Shown in pieces: positions 42,326-52,056 of a stretch of 64,000 nucleotides of DNA. The notes below the pieces were generated by a model. The model worked only from the letters and a program-made list of their open reading frames with translations, had not been told where the DNA came from and made no database searches. Position 1 is the stretch's first letter, and each line of letters opens with the position of its first letter. Source of the stretch: Neisseriaceae bacterium (GTDB lineage Bacteria; Pseudomonadota; Gammaproteobacteria; Burkholderiales; UBA11063); assembly GCA_003963245.1 (NCBI GenBank), contig RXJX01000001.1, positions 32,449-96,448 on the forward strand, written 5' to 3'. The position numbers and the translations under genes were made by a program.

Positions 42326-43232
42326 TTTGCAGAAACAAGGCCTAGTTGCATTGCAGGATTTATCTAAACAAGATATTCTGGATGTTTTAGCTCATGCCAA
42401 GCAGTTTAAAAATGGCTTACGCAAGAATACACTTGAAGGTAAAGTTTTAGCTTCGTGTTTTTTTGAAGCTTCAACCCGTACTCGTTTATCCTTTGAATCA
42501 GCTGTAGCACATCTGGGTGGCAAAACGATTGGTTTTGCGGATAGTAGTGCTACTTCCCAAGCTAACAAAGGAGAGAGCTTTATTGATACACTTAAAATGA
42601 TTAATTGCTATGCCGATGGTTTAATTATGCGCCATCCTAATGATGGTGCAGCGCGGTTAGCTTCTGAAATTATGACAATTCCGGTAGTTAATGCTGGTGA
42701 TGGCGCCAATCAGCATCCAACTCAAACTTTACTTGATTTATTTTCAATTCAGGATAGCCAAGGGCAGTTAGAAGATATTAATCTTGGTTTAATGGGGGAT
42801 TTGAAATATAGCCGTACGATTCATTCATTAATTGATGCTAGTAAGTTATTTAAAATGCGCTTATTCTTAATCGCACCACCGGAGTTACGGATTGATAGTC
42901 AAAATTTGATCGAATTAAAGCGTCATGGCATTAGTTATTCATTTCATTCCACCGCCGATGAGGTTATTGATAAATTGGATTGCTTATATCTTACCCGTTT
43001 GCAAAAAGAGCGCTTTAGCTCGGAAATTAATTGCTCTTATGGGATAGACCTAGAGCTATTGCAACGTGCGCGACCTAATTTACGGATTATGCATCCATTG
43101 CCACGGCTGGAAGAGTTGCCAACTGAAATTGATGCCACGCCATATGCATATTATTTCCAGCAGGCACATAACGGCTTATTTATTCGTCAGGCACTATTGG
43201 ATATTATTTTTGGAGCAATAAACAATGACTAA
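42318..43232 (+). CDS. pyrB: Aspartate carbamoyltransferase catalytic subunit PyrB
   Basis: 304 residues. FFEASTRTRLSFESA is the carbamoyl-phosphate loop, and HPTQTLLDLFSI and LPRLEELPTEID bind aspartate. It condenses carbamoyl phosphate and aspartate to carbamoyl aspartate. The start overlaps carB and the end overlaps pyrI by 8 bp, giving matched stoichiometry with the regulatory chain. Confidence 0.96.
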   Translation: MVNLQKQGLVALQDLSKQDILDVLAHAKQFKNGLRKNTLEGKVLASCFFEASTRTRLSFESAVAHLGGKTIGFADSSATSQANKGESFIDTLKMINCYADGLIMRHPNDGAARLASEIMTIPVVNAGDGANQHPTQTLLDLFSIQDSQGQLEDINLGLMGDLKYSRTIHSLIDASKLFKMRLFLIAPPELRIDSQNLIELKRHGISYSFHSTADEVIDKLDCLYLTRLQKERFSSEINCSYGIDLELLQRARPNLRIMHPLPRLEELPTEIDATPYAYYFQQAHNGLFIRQALLDIIFGAINND

Positions 43233-43671
43233 AAAAATCGGCGCAATTGCCAACGGCGTGAATTTAGATCATATTCCTCAGGGGAATGCTTGGTATATTA
43301 TTAAGTTACTTAAATTAGAGCGTAAATTTCCGGTAGGAATCGGGCTTAATTTACCAAGTATGCGTATGGGATTTAAGGATTTGGTGAAGATTGAGAATTA
43401 TCGATTAACTCCTGAACAATTACATAAAGTTAGCGTGTTTGCTTATGGTGCAACCTATAGTGAAATTAAAAATTATGAAGTGGTACAAAAAATCCAGTTA
43501 ACTTTACCAGAATCGATTCAGGAAATTATTGTTTGTCCAAATCATCGTTGTGTATCACATCAATACAAATCATTGTTTAAATTAAGCAGTAATGGAGATA
43601 AATTGACAGCACAATGTCATTATTGTGAGCATAATTATGATTTAACTAAGTTGACTGAGTTTAAATTATAA
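43225..43671 (+). CDS. pyrI: Aspartate carbamoyltransferase regulatory subunit PyrI
   Basis: 148 residues. An N-terminal allosteric nucleotide-binding domain (ANGVNLDHIPQGNA, EIKNYEVVQK) and a C-terminal zinc domain with four cysteines in CPNHRC and CHYC allow binding to PyrB and feedback control by CTP/ATP. The operon therefore has enzyme-level control plus two layers of leader control. Last gene of the operon. Confidence 0.95.
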   Translation: MTKKIGAIANGVNLDHIPQGNAWYIIKLLKLERKFPVGIGLNLPSMRMGFKDLVKIENYRLTPEQLHKVSVFAYGATYSEIKNYEVVQKIQLTLPESIQEIIVCPNHRCVSHQYKSLFKLSSNGDKLTAQCHYCEHNYDLTKLTEFKL

Positions 43672-43808
43672 TTGGTTCAATAAGTATATTTAACTTACGA
43701 TACAAAATGGATAGTAGTGGTTGAAAGAAATTTGCGATATAATCTAGTACTTGAGGGTGTAACATCCTTGTATTATTTAGTGTTAATTTAAAACAAAAGG
43801 AAACATTT

Positions 43809-44087
43809 ATGAAAAAATTATTATTAGCTATTACCGCTTGCGCGATTGCATTACCAGCTTTTGCAGCAGAAAAAGTTACTGAAGTTACTTTTGATAAAAC
43901 TCAAATGAAATGTGGCGATCGTCATATTGATGACGGAATGAAAGTAACTGATCTTAGAAGTTGTAAAAACTTTCAAGAAAAAAAATCTTATGTGATTTTT
44001 CATGATGACAATTCTAATAAAATTGTTAAGTGTAACATTGATAAAGCTGGTGATTTAACTGTTGCAACTTGTGCTGCTAAAGGCTAA
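43809..44087 (+). CDS. Secreted small protein, unknown
   Basis: 92 residues. A typical Sec signal peptide (MKKLLLAITACAIALPAFAA) is cleaved near residue 20, leaving a ~72-residue exported domain with four cysteines (in MKCGD, RSCKN, VKCNID and ATCAAK), enough for two disulfides. AAAGGAAA ribosome-binding site 8 nt upstream; TATAAT at 43738-43743 is a possible -10. Its own terminator follows, so it is a monocistronic periplasmic protein. No family recognised. Confidence 0.75.
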   Translation: MKKLLLAITACAIALPAFAAEKVTEVTFDKTQMKCGDRHIDDGMKVTDLRSCKNFQEKKSYVIFHDDNSNKIVKCNIDKAGDLTVATCAAKG

Positions 44088-44106
44088 TTTAATCCAAGCA
44101 AATAAT

Positions 44107-44134
44107 AAAAAGCATCCTATTTGGGGTGCTTTTT
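44107..44134 (+). terminator. Rho-independent terminator
   Basis: AAAAGCATCC pairs with GGGTGCTTTT (one G-T allowed) around a short T-rich loop, followed by T residues, 20 bp after the secreted-protein stop. Confidence 0.82.
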
Positions 44135-44241
44135 AAGTTATATGATTGTGTGTTCTAATTTAGTTGACTATGTCTTATCATGATAATTGGACAAGATTGA
44201 ATAAACTGTGGTAGAATAATAAAAATTTTAGGGATTAATAT

Positions 44242-44835
44242 ATGAAAATTGCACGGATTTTATTTGTTTTAATTTCAGCTGGTATAGCATTATCTGCTTG
44301 TTCTACTACGGCAACTACACATGTTGCAAGCAATCTTACTTCTCCATTTTTGACAGATCAAGATAATCAGCGTAGTGATGATACCGCGCTTGAAAATCGA
44401 TTAAAAGATGATCTTGATAGACAAATACCTGGCAATAAAATTAAAGTTGTTGTTACAAATGACGATGTTCTACTCGTCGGTCAAGTGGCAACTGCTGCAG
44501 CAAAGACACAGGCTGCAAATATTTGTGAAAATTCGCCAAGTGCTAGAGAAGTATTCAATTACTTAACGGTTAATCCTTACCCAGCGCTAAATACTAATTC
44601 TTCAATTACTAGTGATGCTAAAAATCGTTTAGATAAGCAAAATGATCTTAATTCTGATCTAATAAAAGTTGTCACTGTTGATGATGTTGTGTATATTATG
44701 GGAAGTAATGTTGGTAATTTGAATTCATTGAAAAAAGCAATTAATGGTATTTATTCAATAGATAATGTGCAAAAAGTAGTTAATTTGGAACAAGTTGGCC
44801 CACGTGATTATGCTGCTGATTCGTACGGACAATAA
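44242..44835 (+). CDS. BON-domain lipoprotein
   Basis: 197 residues. A lipoprotein signal with lipobox LSAC places the modified Cys near residue 20. Two BON-type modules (~48-112 and ~122-190; IKVVVTNDDVLLVGQV and IKVVTVDDVVYIMGSN are the paired strands) resemble DolP/YraP and OsmY, envelope-stabilising proteins that bind anionic phospholipid. Outer-membrane, periplasm-facing lipoprotein expected. TAGAAT at 44212-44217 may be its -10. DolP identity is plausible but not certain. Confidence 0.82.
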   Translation: MKIARILFVLISAGIALSACSTTATTHVASNLTSPFLTDQDNQRSDDTALENRLKDDLDRQIPGNKIKVVVTNDDVLLVGQVATAAAKTQAANICENSPSAREVFNYLTVNPYPALNTNSSITSDAKNRLDKQNDLNSDLIKVVTVDDVVYIMGSNVGNLNSLKKAINGIYSIDNVQKVVNLEQVGPRDYAADSYGQ

Positions 44836-44855
44836 TAAAGCCAGAATACAAAACA

Positions 44856-44883
44856 GAAGGCGAGCGTTAGGCTCGTCTTTTTT
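44856..44883 (+). terminator. Rho-independent terminator
   Basis: GAAGGCGAGC / GCTCGTCTTT stem with a GTTAG loop and a following T-run, downstream of the BON lipoprotein. Confidence 0.82.
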
Positions 44884-44959
44884 ACTTTAATCTATTTTTA
44901 ATAGCAAGTTTAATCCTGCTAAAATAACGTTCTTAACTTGATAATGAAAGAGCTCTGGT

Positions 44960-47900
44960 ATGTGGCTTACCCGAATTTCAATTCGCAATCCTTATTTTGC
45001 AACAGTAATTATGCTTGCCTTGGTTTTACTTGGCTTAGTTGCAATTAAAGACATTTCAGTTGAAGAATTTCCCGATGTTAAATTTCCGGTTGCGGTGGTT
45101 ACCACTAACTACAAGGGCGCATCCCCAGAGATTATTGAAACTGATATTTCCAAGCCGATTGAAGAAGCACTAAATACATTAAACGGTATCAAAACTATTC
45201 GCTCTTACTCATTTGATGGATCATCAACGGTAGTTGCTGAATTTAACCTAAATGTTAATCCTGATGTGGCGGTACAAGATGTTCGTGATAAGGTTTCAGG
45301 CGTAGCGGCTGGCTTTCGTAAAGAAATAGATAATCCGCTAGTATCAAGAGTTGATATGAAACAGCAACCAATGATGTCATTGGTTATCGGTGCAGATAAT
45401 ATGTCACTTCGAGATATTACTGAATGGGTAAATCAAGTTGCTAAGAAAAAACTACAAACTGTATCTGGCGTTGGTGATGTTAAGGTTGTGGGCGGTATTG
45501 ATCGTCAGGTACGAATTAATGTTGAACCATATAAGCTCCAATCTTTAGGCTTATCAATTAATGATGTAACTAAAGCAATTACTGCTGCCAACGATAATTA
45601 TCCGGCTGGTGATGTTCAAACTAAAACTCAAAAGTATAATATTCGCATTCATGGTAAATTATTAAATCCAGCAGATTTTTCCAATATAGTACTGGCTTAT
45701 CGCAATGATGTTCCAATTAAACTAAGTGACGTTGCTACGGTACAAGATGGGCAGGATGAGTATAATAGTTTAACTCTTATCGATGGTAAACGTGCGGTTG
45801 GTTTGGATTTACGCCCAGCAGATAAAGCTAACGTAGTTGATGTTTCTGAAGGTGTTTACAAAATGATTGACCAGCTCAATCAGATTAAGCCTGCTGGAAT
45901 TACCATGCGAGTTAGTTATGATCAGGCTAAGTCAATCAAACATTCCTTAGAAGATGTTTCTGGTACTTTGGTTGAGGGGGCGGTTTTAACTATTATAATT
46001 GTATTTATGTTTTTGAAATCTTGGCGCTCGACGGTGATTACGGGTCTGACATTACCGATTGCACTGATTGGGACGTTATTTGCCATTTGGGTGTGTGGTT
46101 TTACCCTAAATATGATGTCATTGATGGCGCTCTCGTTGTCTGTCGGTTTACTGATTGATGATGCGATTGTTGTGCGTGAAAATATTGTACGGCATTTACA
46201 TATGGGTAAAAGCCATTTTCAAGCCGCATTAGATGGAACTAATGAAATTGGTTTAGCGGTGCTAGCTACAACGATGACTGTAGTTGCGGTATTTTTGCCT
46301 GTCGGTTTTATGCAAGGTATTATCGGGAAATTTTTCTTTCAATTTGGAGTTACAGTAACTGTTGCGGTAGTGATTTCATTGTTGGTTAGTTTTATGCTTG
46401 ATCCGATGCTCTCCAGTGTTTGGCATGAACCACAGGATGGTGGGTGGTTGGCTAAGTCGAGAATCGGGAAGTTTCTCAATTGGTTTGAATCTAGTTTTGA
46501 TAATTTGATTCGGGGATATGAGAAATTCATTCGTCGTTCTCTGCATTATCGCAAAACAACCTTGTCAATTGCTTTAGTAATCCTAATTGGTAGCTTTATG
46601 TTAGTGCCATTCATTGGCGGTGAATTTATGCCAACAGCGGATAAAGGGCAATACACAGTTACCTTCAAAACCTCAACGGGTTCCAATGTTTTTTACACTG
46701 AAGCAAAAGTCAATCAGGTAAGTAAAATTTTACGTGAGCAAATCAAAGAAATTCAATCAATCACGGGTGGAGTAAACAAAAACTTTGGTGAGGGTAGTAA
46801 TAGTGCTACGCTTACAATTGATATTGGGCATAAGGCATTTCGGAAGCATACTCTTAACGATGCGATGGCACAGACTCGTGAAATTTTAGAACATATTGGT
46901 GGAATCAAAGTGCGTAATATTATGCCTTTGGGTTCCCCTGGTGGTGATCAAAAACCAATTAATGTTGATGTTCAAGGGGATAATGTTGCAACGTTACAGC
47001 GAATTTCTAATGAGTTAATGGATAAAATTAGTAAAATCAAAGGGGTTACCGATCTGGAAACCAGTTATCAGGATGCTGACCCAGCTTATAACATTGATGT
47101 TAATCGCGATATTGCTTCCAGCATGGGAATTGATATGGCAGATGTTGGTAACACTATCTCTTCATTGTTTGCCGGTAATAAAATTTCAACTTGGGAAGAT
47201 CCTCGCACGGGTGAAAACTACAGTGTAGTAGTTCAGATTCCTGAAGATGAGCGTAATAAAGATGTATTAAATTTACTCCAAGTCCCAAGCAATAGTCTTG
47301 ATCCTAACACTGGTGCTCCACGGATGGTATCTTTGGCGACCATTACTAAAACCAGAACTGGATTCTCACCACGCGAAATTGACCACGTAAATTTATTACG
47401 TAATGTTACGATTACCGGAAATATAACTGGTACAGATAATCAGCAGGTTTATACCCAGATTCAGAAAGTACTTGATAGTTATCAGTTACCAAGTGGCTAT
47501 AAATTTAAACAAAGCGGTGATAGTGAAGACATGGTGCAGTCTTTTATGTATGCGGTATCTGCACTAATGATTGGAGTTGCCTTCATTTATATGATTTTAA
47601 CTGCTCAGTTTAGAAGCTTTATTCAACCATTAGTAATCATGGTAGCGCTACCTTTGTCTTTTGTTGGGGTATTTATTGCATTGCTAACTTGTGGCAGCAC
47701 GCTCAATATGTTCTCAATCATCGGGATTATCATGCTGATGGGCTTGGCAACCAAGAACGGTATTTTATTGGTTGATTTTATAAACCAGCAATTGGTAGAA
47801 GGTGCGGAAATGACTGAGGCTATAGTCCTCGCAGGGAAAACCCGCTTACGCCCGATTGTTATGACTTCAATGGCAATGATTTTTGGGATGTTACCATTGG

Positions 47901-48067
47901 CTTTAAGTACTGGGGAGGGCACTGAAGTGCGCAAACCGATGGCGTATGCAATTATTGGTGGTATGACTACTTCAACCTTATTGACGCTAATTGTAGTGCC
48001 AGTATTGTACTCAGTAATCGTTAGAAGACGTAAAAAACCAAGCGAACTAGTTTCAGCAGTGCATTAA
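44960..48067 (+). CDS. RND efflux transporter permease (HAE1-like)
   Basis: 1035 residues, twelve membrane helices in two repeats with two large periplasmic loops. It starts [24 protein letters not shown], and the TM4 proton-relay motif [14 protein letters not shown] is intact. The TM10-12 region with [13 protein letters not shown] confirms an inner-membrane drug:H+ antiporter. No membrane-fusion protein or outer-membrane factor gene is adjacent, which is unusual since these usually form one operon. A short membrane protein of unknown role follows after 29 bp. Substrate unknown. Confidence 0.92.
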   Translation: MWLTRISIRNPYFATVIMLALVLLGLVAIKDISVEEFPDVKFPVAVVTTNYKGASPEIIETDISKPIEEALNTLNGIKTIRSYSFDGSSTVVAEFNLNVNPDVAVQDVRDKVSGVAAGFRKEIDNPLVSRVDMKQQPMMSLVIGADNMSLRDITEWVNQVAKKKLQTVSGVGDVKVVGGIDRQVRINVEPYKLQSLGLSINDVTKAITAANDNYPAGDVQTKTQKYNIRIHGKLLNPADFSNIVLAYRNDVPIKLSDVATVQDGQDEYNSLTLIDGKRAVGLDLRPADKANVVDVSEGVYKMIDQLNQIKPAGITMRVSYDQAKSIKHSLEDVSGTLVEGAVLTIIIVFMFLKSWRSTVITGLTLPIALIGTLFAIWVCGFTLNMMSLMALSLSVGLLIDDAIVVRENIVRHLHMGKSHFQAALDGTNEIGLAVLATTMTVVAVFLPVGFMQGIIGKFFFQFGVTVTVAVVISLLVSFMLDPMLSSVWHEPQDGGWLAKSRIGKFLNWFESSFDNLIRGYEKFIRRSLHYRKTTLSIALVILIGSFMLVPFIGGEFMPTADKGQYTVTFKTSTGSNVFYTEAKVNQVSKILREQIKEIQSITGGVNKNFGEGSNSATLTIDIGHKAFRKHTLNDAMAQTREILEHIGGIKVRNIMPLGSPGGDQKPINVDVQGDNVATLQRISNELMDKISKIKGVTDLETSYQDADPAYNIDVNRDIASSMGIDMADVGNTISSLFAGNKISTWEDPRTGENYSVVVQIPEDERNKDVLNLLQVPSNSLDPNTGAPRMVSLATITKTRTGFSPREIDHVNLLRNVTITGNITGTDNQQVYTQIQKVLDSYQLPSGYKFKQSGDSEDMVQSFMYAVSALMIGVAFIYMILTAQFRSFIQPLVIMVALPLSFVGVFIALLTCGSTLNMFSIIGIIMLMGLATKNGILLVDFINQQLVEGAEMTEAIVLAGKTRLRPIVMTSMAMIFGMLPLALSTGEGTEVRKPMAYAIIGGMTTSTLLTLIVVPVLYSVIVRRRKKPSELVSAVH

Positions 48068-48096
48068 AAATATTACAAAATTCAGAAAGATATATA

Positions 48097-48780
48097 ATGG
48101 AAAAAAAATTAATCCCAATTAAATTTGGTTTACGCTGGGTTATATTCTTTGTTTTGCTTGAGTCATCCACCGTGCCGCTGGTTGCGATGAGTAATAGCAT
48201 TGCAATCCAAAATATTGCTTATATGAGCATCATGGGTTTTATTGTTGCGTTTATTTGCGTGCTAGTGTTAGTGAAGTTACTACGTAATCTATTAATTAAA
48301 CATTCTGCAAGCTTGCTAGGGTTTGCGGCTGATGATATTCGTGGCTTGTGGTATATTAGTATAGTTGCGGGTATCTTATTAATGATTATGTTTTTTGTGC
48401 AAGATATTATTTATGCGCATGGCTATGGTGACTATAGCGCTGGATTTTTTTCGGCATTGCTTAGTGTTGGAATAAGTTTATTAATTTATGAATTAGTAGC
48501 TAAATTAACTGGGTTTGCGATTAAAGTTCATTCGCGTGGCGAAATATACCAAATTCGTTTTCAAGTTCGCGATATTTTAATTTTGGCATTAATTTTTAGT
48601 ATTTATGAGTTTTTTGTCTGTCCGATAACCAGTATCTGGGTTCCACGGCACGAATATCGTGTATTAATTGCTTTTGCTTCAGGGATTGCAGGCGGTGCTT
48701 TTGGCGGAGTGCTGCTATACTTTATTTCGCGGTTTATTCCATTTCATGCCAGATTAACCTTGCAGAAAAACGTTAGATAA
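48097..48780 (+). CDS. Polytopic membrane protein, unknown
   Basis: 227 residues with about six hydrophobic segments (~12-32, 40-62, 88-105, 112-135, 153-172, 190-212). It lies 29 bp after the RND gene on the same strand and is followed by a terminator, so the two are probably co-transcribed. No motif recognised. A role in assembling or modulating the pump is only suggested by position. Confidence 0.65.
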   Translation: MEKKLIPIKFGLRWVIFFVLLESSTVPLVAMSNSIAIQNIAYMSIMGFIVAFICVLVLVKLLRNLLIKHSASLLGFAADDIRGLWYISIVAGILLMIMFFVQDIIYAHGYGDYSAGFFSALLSVGISLLIYELVAKLTGFAIKVHSRGEIYQIRFQVRDILILALIFSIYEFFVCPITSIWVPRHEYRVLIAFASGIAGGAFGGVLLYFISRFIPFHARLTLQKNVR

Positions 48781-48819
48781 TCTTGAAACCCACTGCTAGA
48801 TGCAGGTGGTTTCAAGATT
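48779..48819. terminator. Bidirectional terminator between convergent genes
   Basis: 12-bp perfect stem AATCTTGAAACC / GGTTTCAAGATT with a G+C-richer apical part. It separates the RND/membrane gene pair from the convergent ThDP-enzyme gene. Confidence 0.72.
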
Positions 48820-48848
48820 AGTGATTAATTCCTAACTTGCTTAGTTTG

Positions 48849-50585
48849 CTATAATTTGCCGCCATGGAAAAAACTTGTTGCAAAGTATTTATCGTAAACT
48901 TTTGTAGGTGTAGGTACGTTGTCAACAATTACATCGATTACGACGGGTTTATTTAACTTATAGGCTTTTTCAATTGTTGCTTCCAGTTCATCTGGATCGG
49001 TTACGGTAAAGCCTTCGGCTCCTAGCGAGCGACCAAGGGCAGCAAAATCAAATGCAGGTATATTCATAAAATCATTTACTTTTTGACTAAATTTCATTGC
49101 ACGTAATTTTGGATTACCGTAGGCACGATTATTTGAGATAACGAAAACCACAGGTAAATTATACTCAACAGCGGTTTTAATCTCCATGCCATGCATAAGA
49201 GTGCAAGCATCACCAGTGAATAATACATGTGGACGATTCGGTAAGGCAACTTTACTACCAATAACTGCACCCCATGCCCACCCCATACTACCCATATAAT
49301 CAAGTGCTGTAATTACTTGAGTAGGATCTGTCACTGTCCAATAATGAAATGCAAACATCATGTGTGCGCCAGAATCAATTGCCATAACCGTATCTTGTGG
49401 CAATACTTTACGTAAAGCTTTAACTAATCGTGCAGGATGAATTGGTTTATCAGTACTCGCTGTATTTTCAATATCATAGGCATTAACATTATTACAAGCT
49501 GCTTTTGCAGTAGCCAACCACTCTTCGCGGAATTGTTTACCTGCCAATAACTTAGCACTACGTTTATCATTAACTGCCAATGCATGCTTCAGGAAAGAAT
49601 AACTATCACCTAAAACTTCATATTCATAATCAATATTCTGAAATACATTATGGAAATTAGGGTAACTAACTATCGTTGTTTTAGCTTTAAACTCCTTACT
49701 ACCAGCCATTGTTTCGGCGGAATTAAGCTGAACTCCCAGACATAGCATCACATCAATATCATCTTCCATAACAATTTTGTTTGCATATGGATGAATCACC
49801 CAACCAACAATCCCTAATGATAATTCATGCTCTTCTGAGATCACTCCTTTAGCACTAATGGTAGTTGCAACAGGAATACTATATTTCTCAGCAAATTGAG
49901 TTAAAAGTTCCCATGAAGCTGATTTTCTAACTTCACTACCCGCATAAATAACCACTTTTCTACCATTTGCGGCTAAGACACTAAAGGCCTCCTCAAAAGC
50001 TTCTTCATTCAGGTATTTAGGGTGCAATGTTGATTCAGAAACAGGCTTATATGTTGCATCTTCAGAAACTTCGGCATCCTGCACATCCAATGTCATCGAT
50101 AAATGAACTGGACCTCTGGTACTCGGTGTTAGCATCTTATTCATCAGATTCTTTAAGCCAAACGGAACCTGATTTGCTGAATGAGCTTCAACTTGTCCAG
50201 ACATTAATGGTGCCATTACCGCAGAAGTGTTTATACCTAAAGAACTACTATCCTGAATAAATCCCTTACCTTCCTCATCAAGAGGGACATCACCTGAAAT
50301 TACTAACATTGGTGAATGATCTGCGGCAGCAGTCGCAATTGCTGTAGCCATATTTAAAATACCTGGTCCACCAATCGCAGCACAAACCCCAAATTTATTT
50401 GAGCTTCTTGAATAACCATCCGCCATAAATGCTGCACCACCTTCAATCGCTGAGCAAATTGGCTGAATACTTCCCTCTTCGACCATGTCAAACACAATAG
50501 GATCTAATTCACCACCTGGCACCATGAATACATGCTTAATGCCTTCTGATTTTAGAGCTTCAATTACGTATCTTTTTGCTTTCAT
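48849..50585 (-). CDS. ThDP-dependent enzyme, acetolactate-synthase-like fold
   Basis: 578 residues with the three-domain layout of the POX/ALS family. The N-terminal PYR domain carries catalytic Glu48 (SAIEGGAAFMADGYSR), the middle domain covers ~195-330, and the C-terminal PP domain has the ThDP/Mg motif GDA...NN (G458, N485-N486 in SNNRAYGN). Acetolactate synthase, oxalyl-CoA decarboxylase and benzoylformate decarboxylase share this architecture; no regulatory subunit gene is adjacent and no CoA-binding signature is evident, so the substrate is open. GGAAATTT precedes the start, which overlaps the CMD-family gene's stop by one base (TAATG). Confidence 0.78.
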   Translation of the reverse strand: MKAKRYVIEALKSEGIKHVFMVPGGELDPIVFDMVEEGSIQPICSAIEGGAAFMADGYSRSSNKFGVCAAIGGPGILNMATAIATAAADHSPMLVISGDVPLDEEGKGFIQDSSSLGINTSAVMAPLMSGQVEAHSANQVPFGLKNLMNKMLTPSTRGPVHLSMTLDVQDAEVSEDATYKPVSESTLHPKYLNEEAFEEAFSVLAANGRKVVIYAGSEVRKSASWELLTQFAEKYSIPVATTISAKGVISEEHELSLGIVGWVIHPYANKIVMEDDIDVMLCLGVQLNSAETMAGSKEFKAKTTIVSYPNFHNVFQNIDYEYEVLGDSYSFLKHALAVNDKRSAKLLAGKQFREEWLATAKAACNNVNAYDIENTASTDKPIHPARLVKALRKVLPQDTVMAIDSGAHMMFAFHYWTVTDPTQVITALDYMGSMGWAWGAVIGSKVALPNRPHVLFTGDACTLMHGMEIKTAVEYNLPVVFVISNNRAYGNPKLRAMKFSQKVNDFMNIPAFDFAALGRSLGAEGFTVTDPDELEATIEKAYKLNKPVVIDVIVDNVPTPTKVYDKYFATSFFHGGKL

Positions 50586-51004
50586 TAAATTTCCTTTTTA
50601 TTTAATTTAGAATCATCAAATTTTTTAAATGCTTTTTGCACATAAGGCAATTTAGCTAAGACCTTAGGTACTCCAACATAAAGAGTCAATAATATCAACA
50701 TTTCCTTAATTTGCTGTTTACTATTGCCAATATTTAAAGAGTTATAGATATGCCCTTCAAACTCCTCGTCACAGCCACCTTGAGCAATCAATGCTGCAGC
50801 AACTAACATTTCTTTATCTTTTAGTGCAATAGATGAGGTCTTTTCACCCCAAACTTCTGCCATACCATGACTAACCACTAAATCAGCTAACTCCGGTGAA
50901 AATTCATATAACCCTTTGTCAACGGAATCAATAACTGACTGTTCATATTTTTCTTGCATAAGTTTAATACCTTTTTGATATTTATCATGGTTTCTATAGT
51001 TCAT
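50585..51004 (-). CDS. Carboxymuconolactone decarboxylase (CMD) family protein
   Basis: 139 residues, all-alpha. The segment LIAQGGCDEEFEGHIYNSLNIGNSKQQIKEMLILLTLYVGVPK fits the CMD/AhpD fold, with the conserved His and the G-x-P near the end. A single Cys replaces the CxxC of AhpD peroxidases, so a peroxidase role is unlikely and a decarboxylase or isomerase-like role fits better. It is translated with the ThDP enzyme, and the two face a divergent LuxR-like regulator at 51290. The pair looks like a small catabolic operon for an unidentified oxo-acid. Confidence 0.75.
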   Translation of the reverse strand: MNYRNHDKYQKGIKLMQEKYEQSVIDSVDKGLYEFSPELADLVVSHGMAEVWGEKTSSIALKDKEMLVAAALIAQGGCDEEFEGHIYNSLNIGNSKQQIKEMLILLTLYVGVPKVLAKLPYVQKAFKKFDDSKLNKKEI

Positions 51005-51289
51005 TATAATTTATCCTTGAAAATTAAGTCCAATAGCCTTTTAGATCTGGTTTTGTATAATTACTACATTCTTTTTTGCTTTAGAGTATTAAAAGCATGA
51101 ACAGGAAATTTGTTTGTAACTCTGGCGATTATACAGCTAGGTTCTCAATCGAGTCAATAGCAAAAAATCGCTATTCTTTATAAATTAACTATTTGACAGC
51201 TGTGCAAATTCTTGTTTGATTGATATTTGAGTGGTCGCCTGTCGATCATATAACAAGTTGATAAGTTATGATTGTAGTATAATTACAGT

Positions 51290-51982
51290 ATGAACAAGTA
51301 TCTATTAGAATATTGTAATTATGTACAACACTTTAAGCCAGAGCAAAATATTATTGTTATCAATAATGATTTCAAGATCGTGTACATCAGTAACCATGAA
51401 TTTTTTCTGCGCTATAGTGATTCGTTTACGCTTGATGCTGATATTTTTAAATGTTTGCGTGGATTGCCGTGCTTTGAGTTAAAACAACAGATTTATGATA
51501 ATTTAATAAAAACTAAAAGGGTACTTGGGTATTTTATAGCGCAAGATATAGATGAAAAGCACGAATACCTAATTGATAGCGTCCATCTTTCGCCCATTTT
51601 AGATGTTGATAAAAATTTGATGGGGATAGAACTGGAAACTATGGCTATGCAAGGACTTCCCTTGATAACATTAGCTGTGGATAGTAGTATTCAGAATGTT
51701 GACAGTATAAATCTTACAGAGCGCGAGCGCGAAATAATTGTTCTCAAAGCTATGGGAAAAACTAATCTTGAGATTAGTTCCATTTTAGGTACGATTCATA
51801 AAAAGGAAATCTCTCAGCATACTATTGCTAATATAATCAAGCAGCAGATATATCCAAAATTAGATGTTGAGAATAAATCGAGCCTAATCAAAGCTGCTCA
51901 TCAATTAGGCTTAGACAGAATAATTCCCAAATCACTAATAACCGAAAACCAACTTATTTTGTTTCCAACGTTAGATTTATGA
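51290..51982 (+). CDS. PAS-like sensor with LuxR-type HTH
   Basis: 230 residues. Residues ~10-120 resemble a PAS fold (IIVINNDFKIVYISNHEFFLR). A C-terminal helix-turn-helix begins LTEREREIIVLKAMGKTNLEISSILGT and continues with an insert KKEISQHTI before the recognition-helix-like KQQIYPKL. It is divergent from the ThDP/CMD operon (286 bp), so it probably regulates that operon. It has a clear paralogue at 61388-62113 with the same extended HTH and the same C-terminal pattern (G..R..P). TATAAT at 51278-51283 lies just 12 bp before the ATG, so the transcript would be nearly leaderless. Confidence 0.72.
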   Translation: MNKYLLEYCNYVQHFKPEQNIIVINNDFKIVYISNHEFFLRYSDSFTLDADIFKCLRGLPCFELKQQIYDNLIKTKRVLGYFIAQDIDEKHEYLIDSVHLSPILDVDKNLMGIELETMAMQGLPLITLAVDSSIQNVDSINLTEREREIIVLKAMGKTNLEISSILGTIHKKEISQHTIANIIKQQIYPKLDVENKSSLIKAAHQLGLDRIIPKSLITENQLILFPTLDL

Positions 51983-52056
51983 TATATTAGATGTTGTTTA
52001 CTCACTTCTAACGTCTTTTGTTGACCCAATTTTTCCTGCGGTAAATTAGCACTCAA

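Noticed and set aside
48849..50585. Oxalyl-CoA decarboxylase or standard IlvB acetolactate synthase
   Set aside because: No frc or ilvN partner and no CoA-site signature visible; the general ThDP-fold call is all that is supported.
50585..51004. AhpD alkylhydroperoxidase
   Set aside because: The CxxC pair needed for peroxidase function is replaced by a single Cys.
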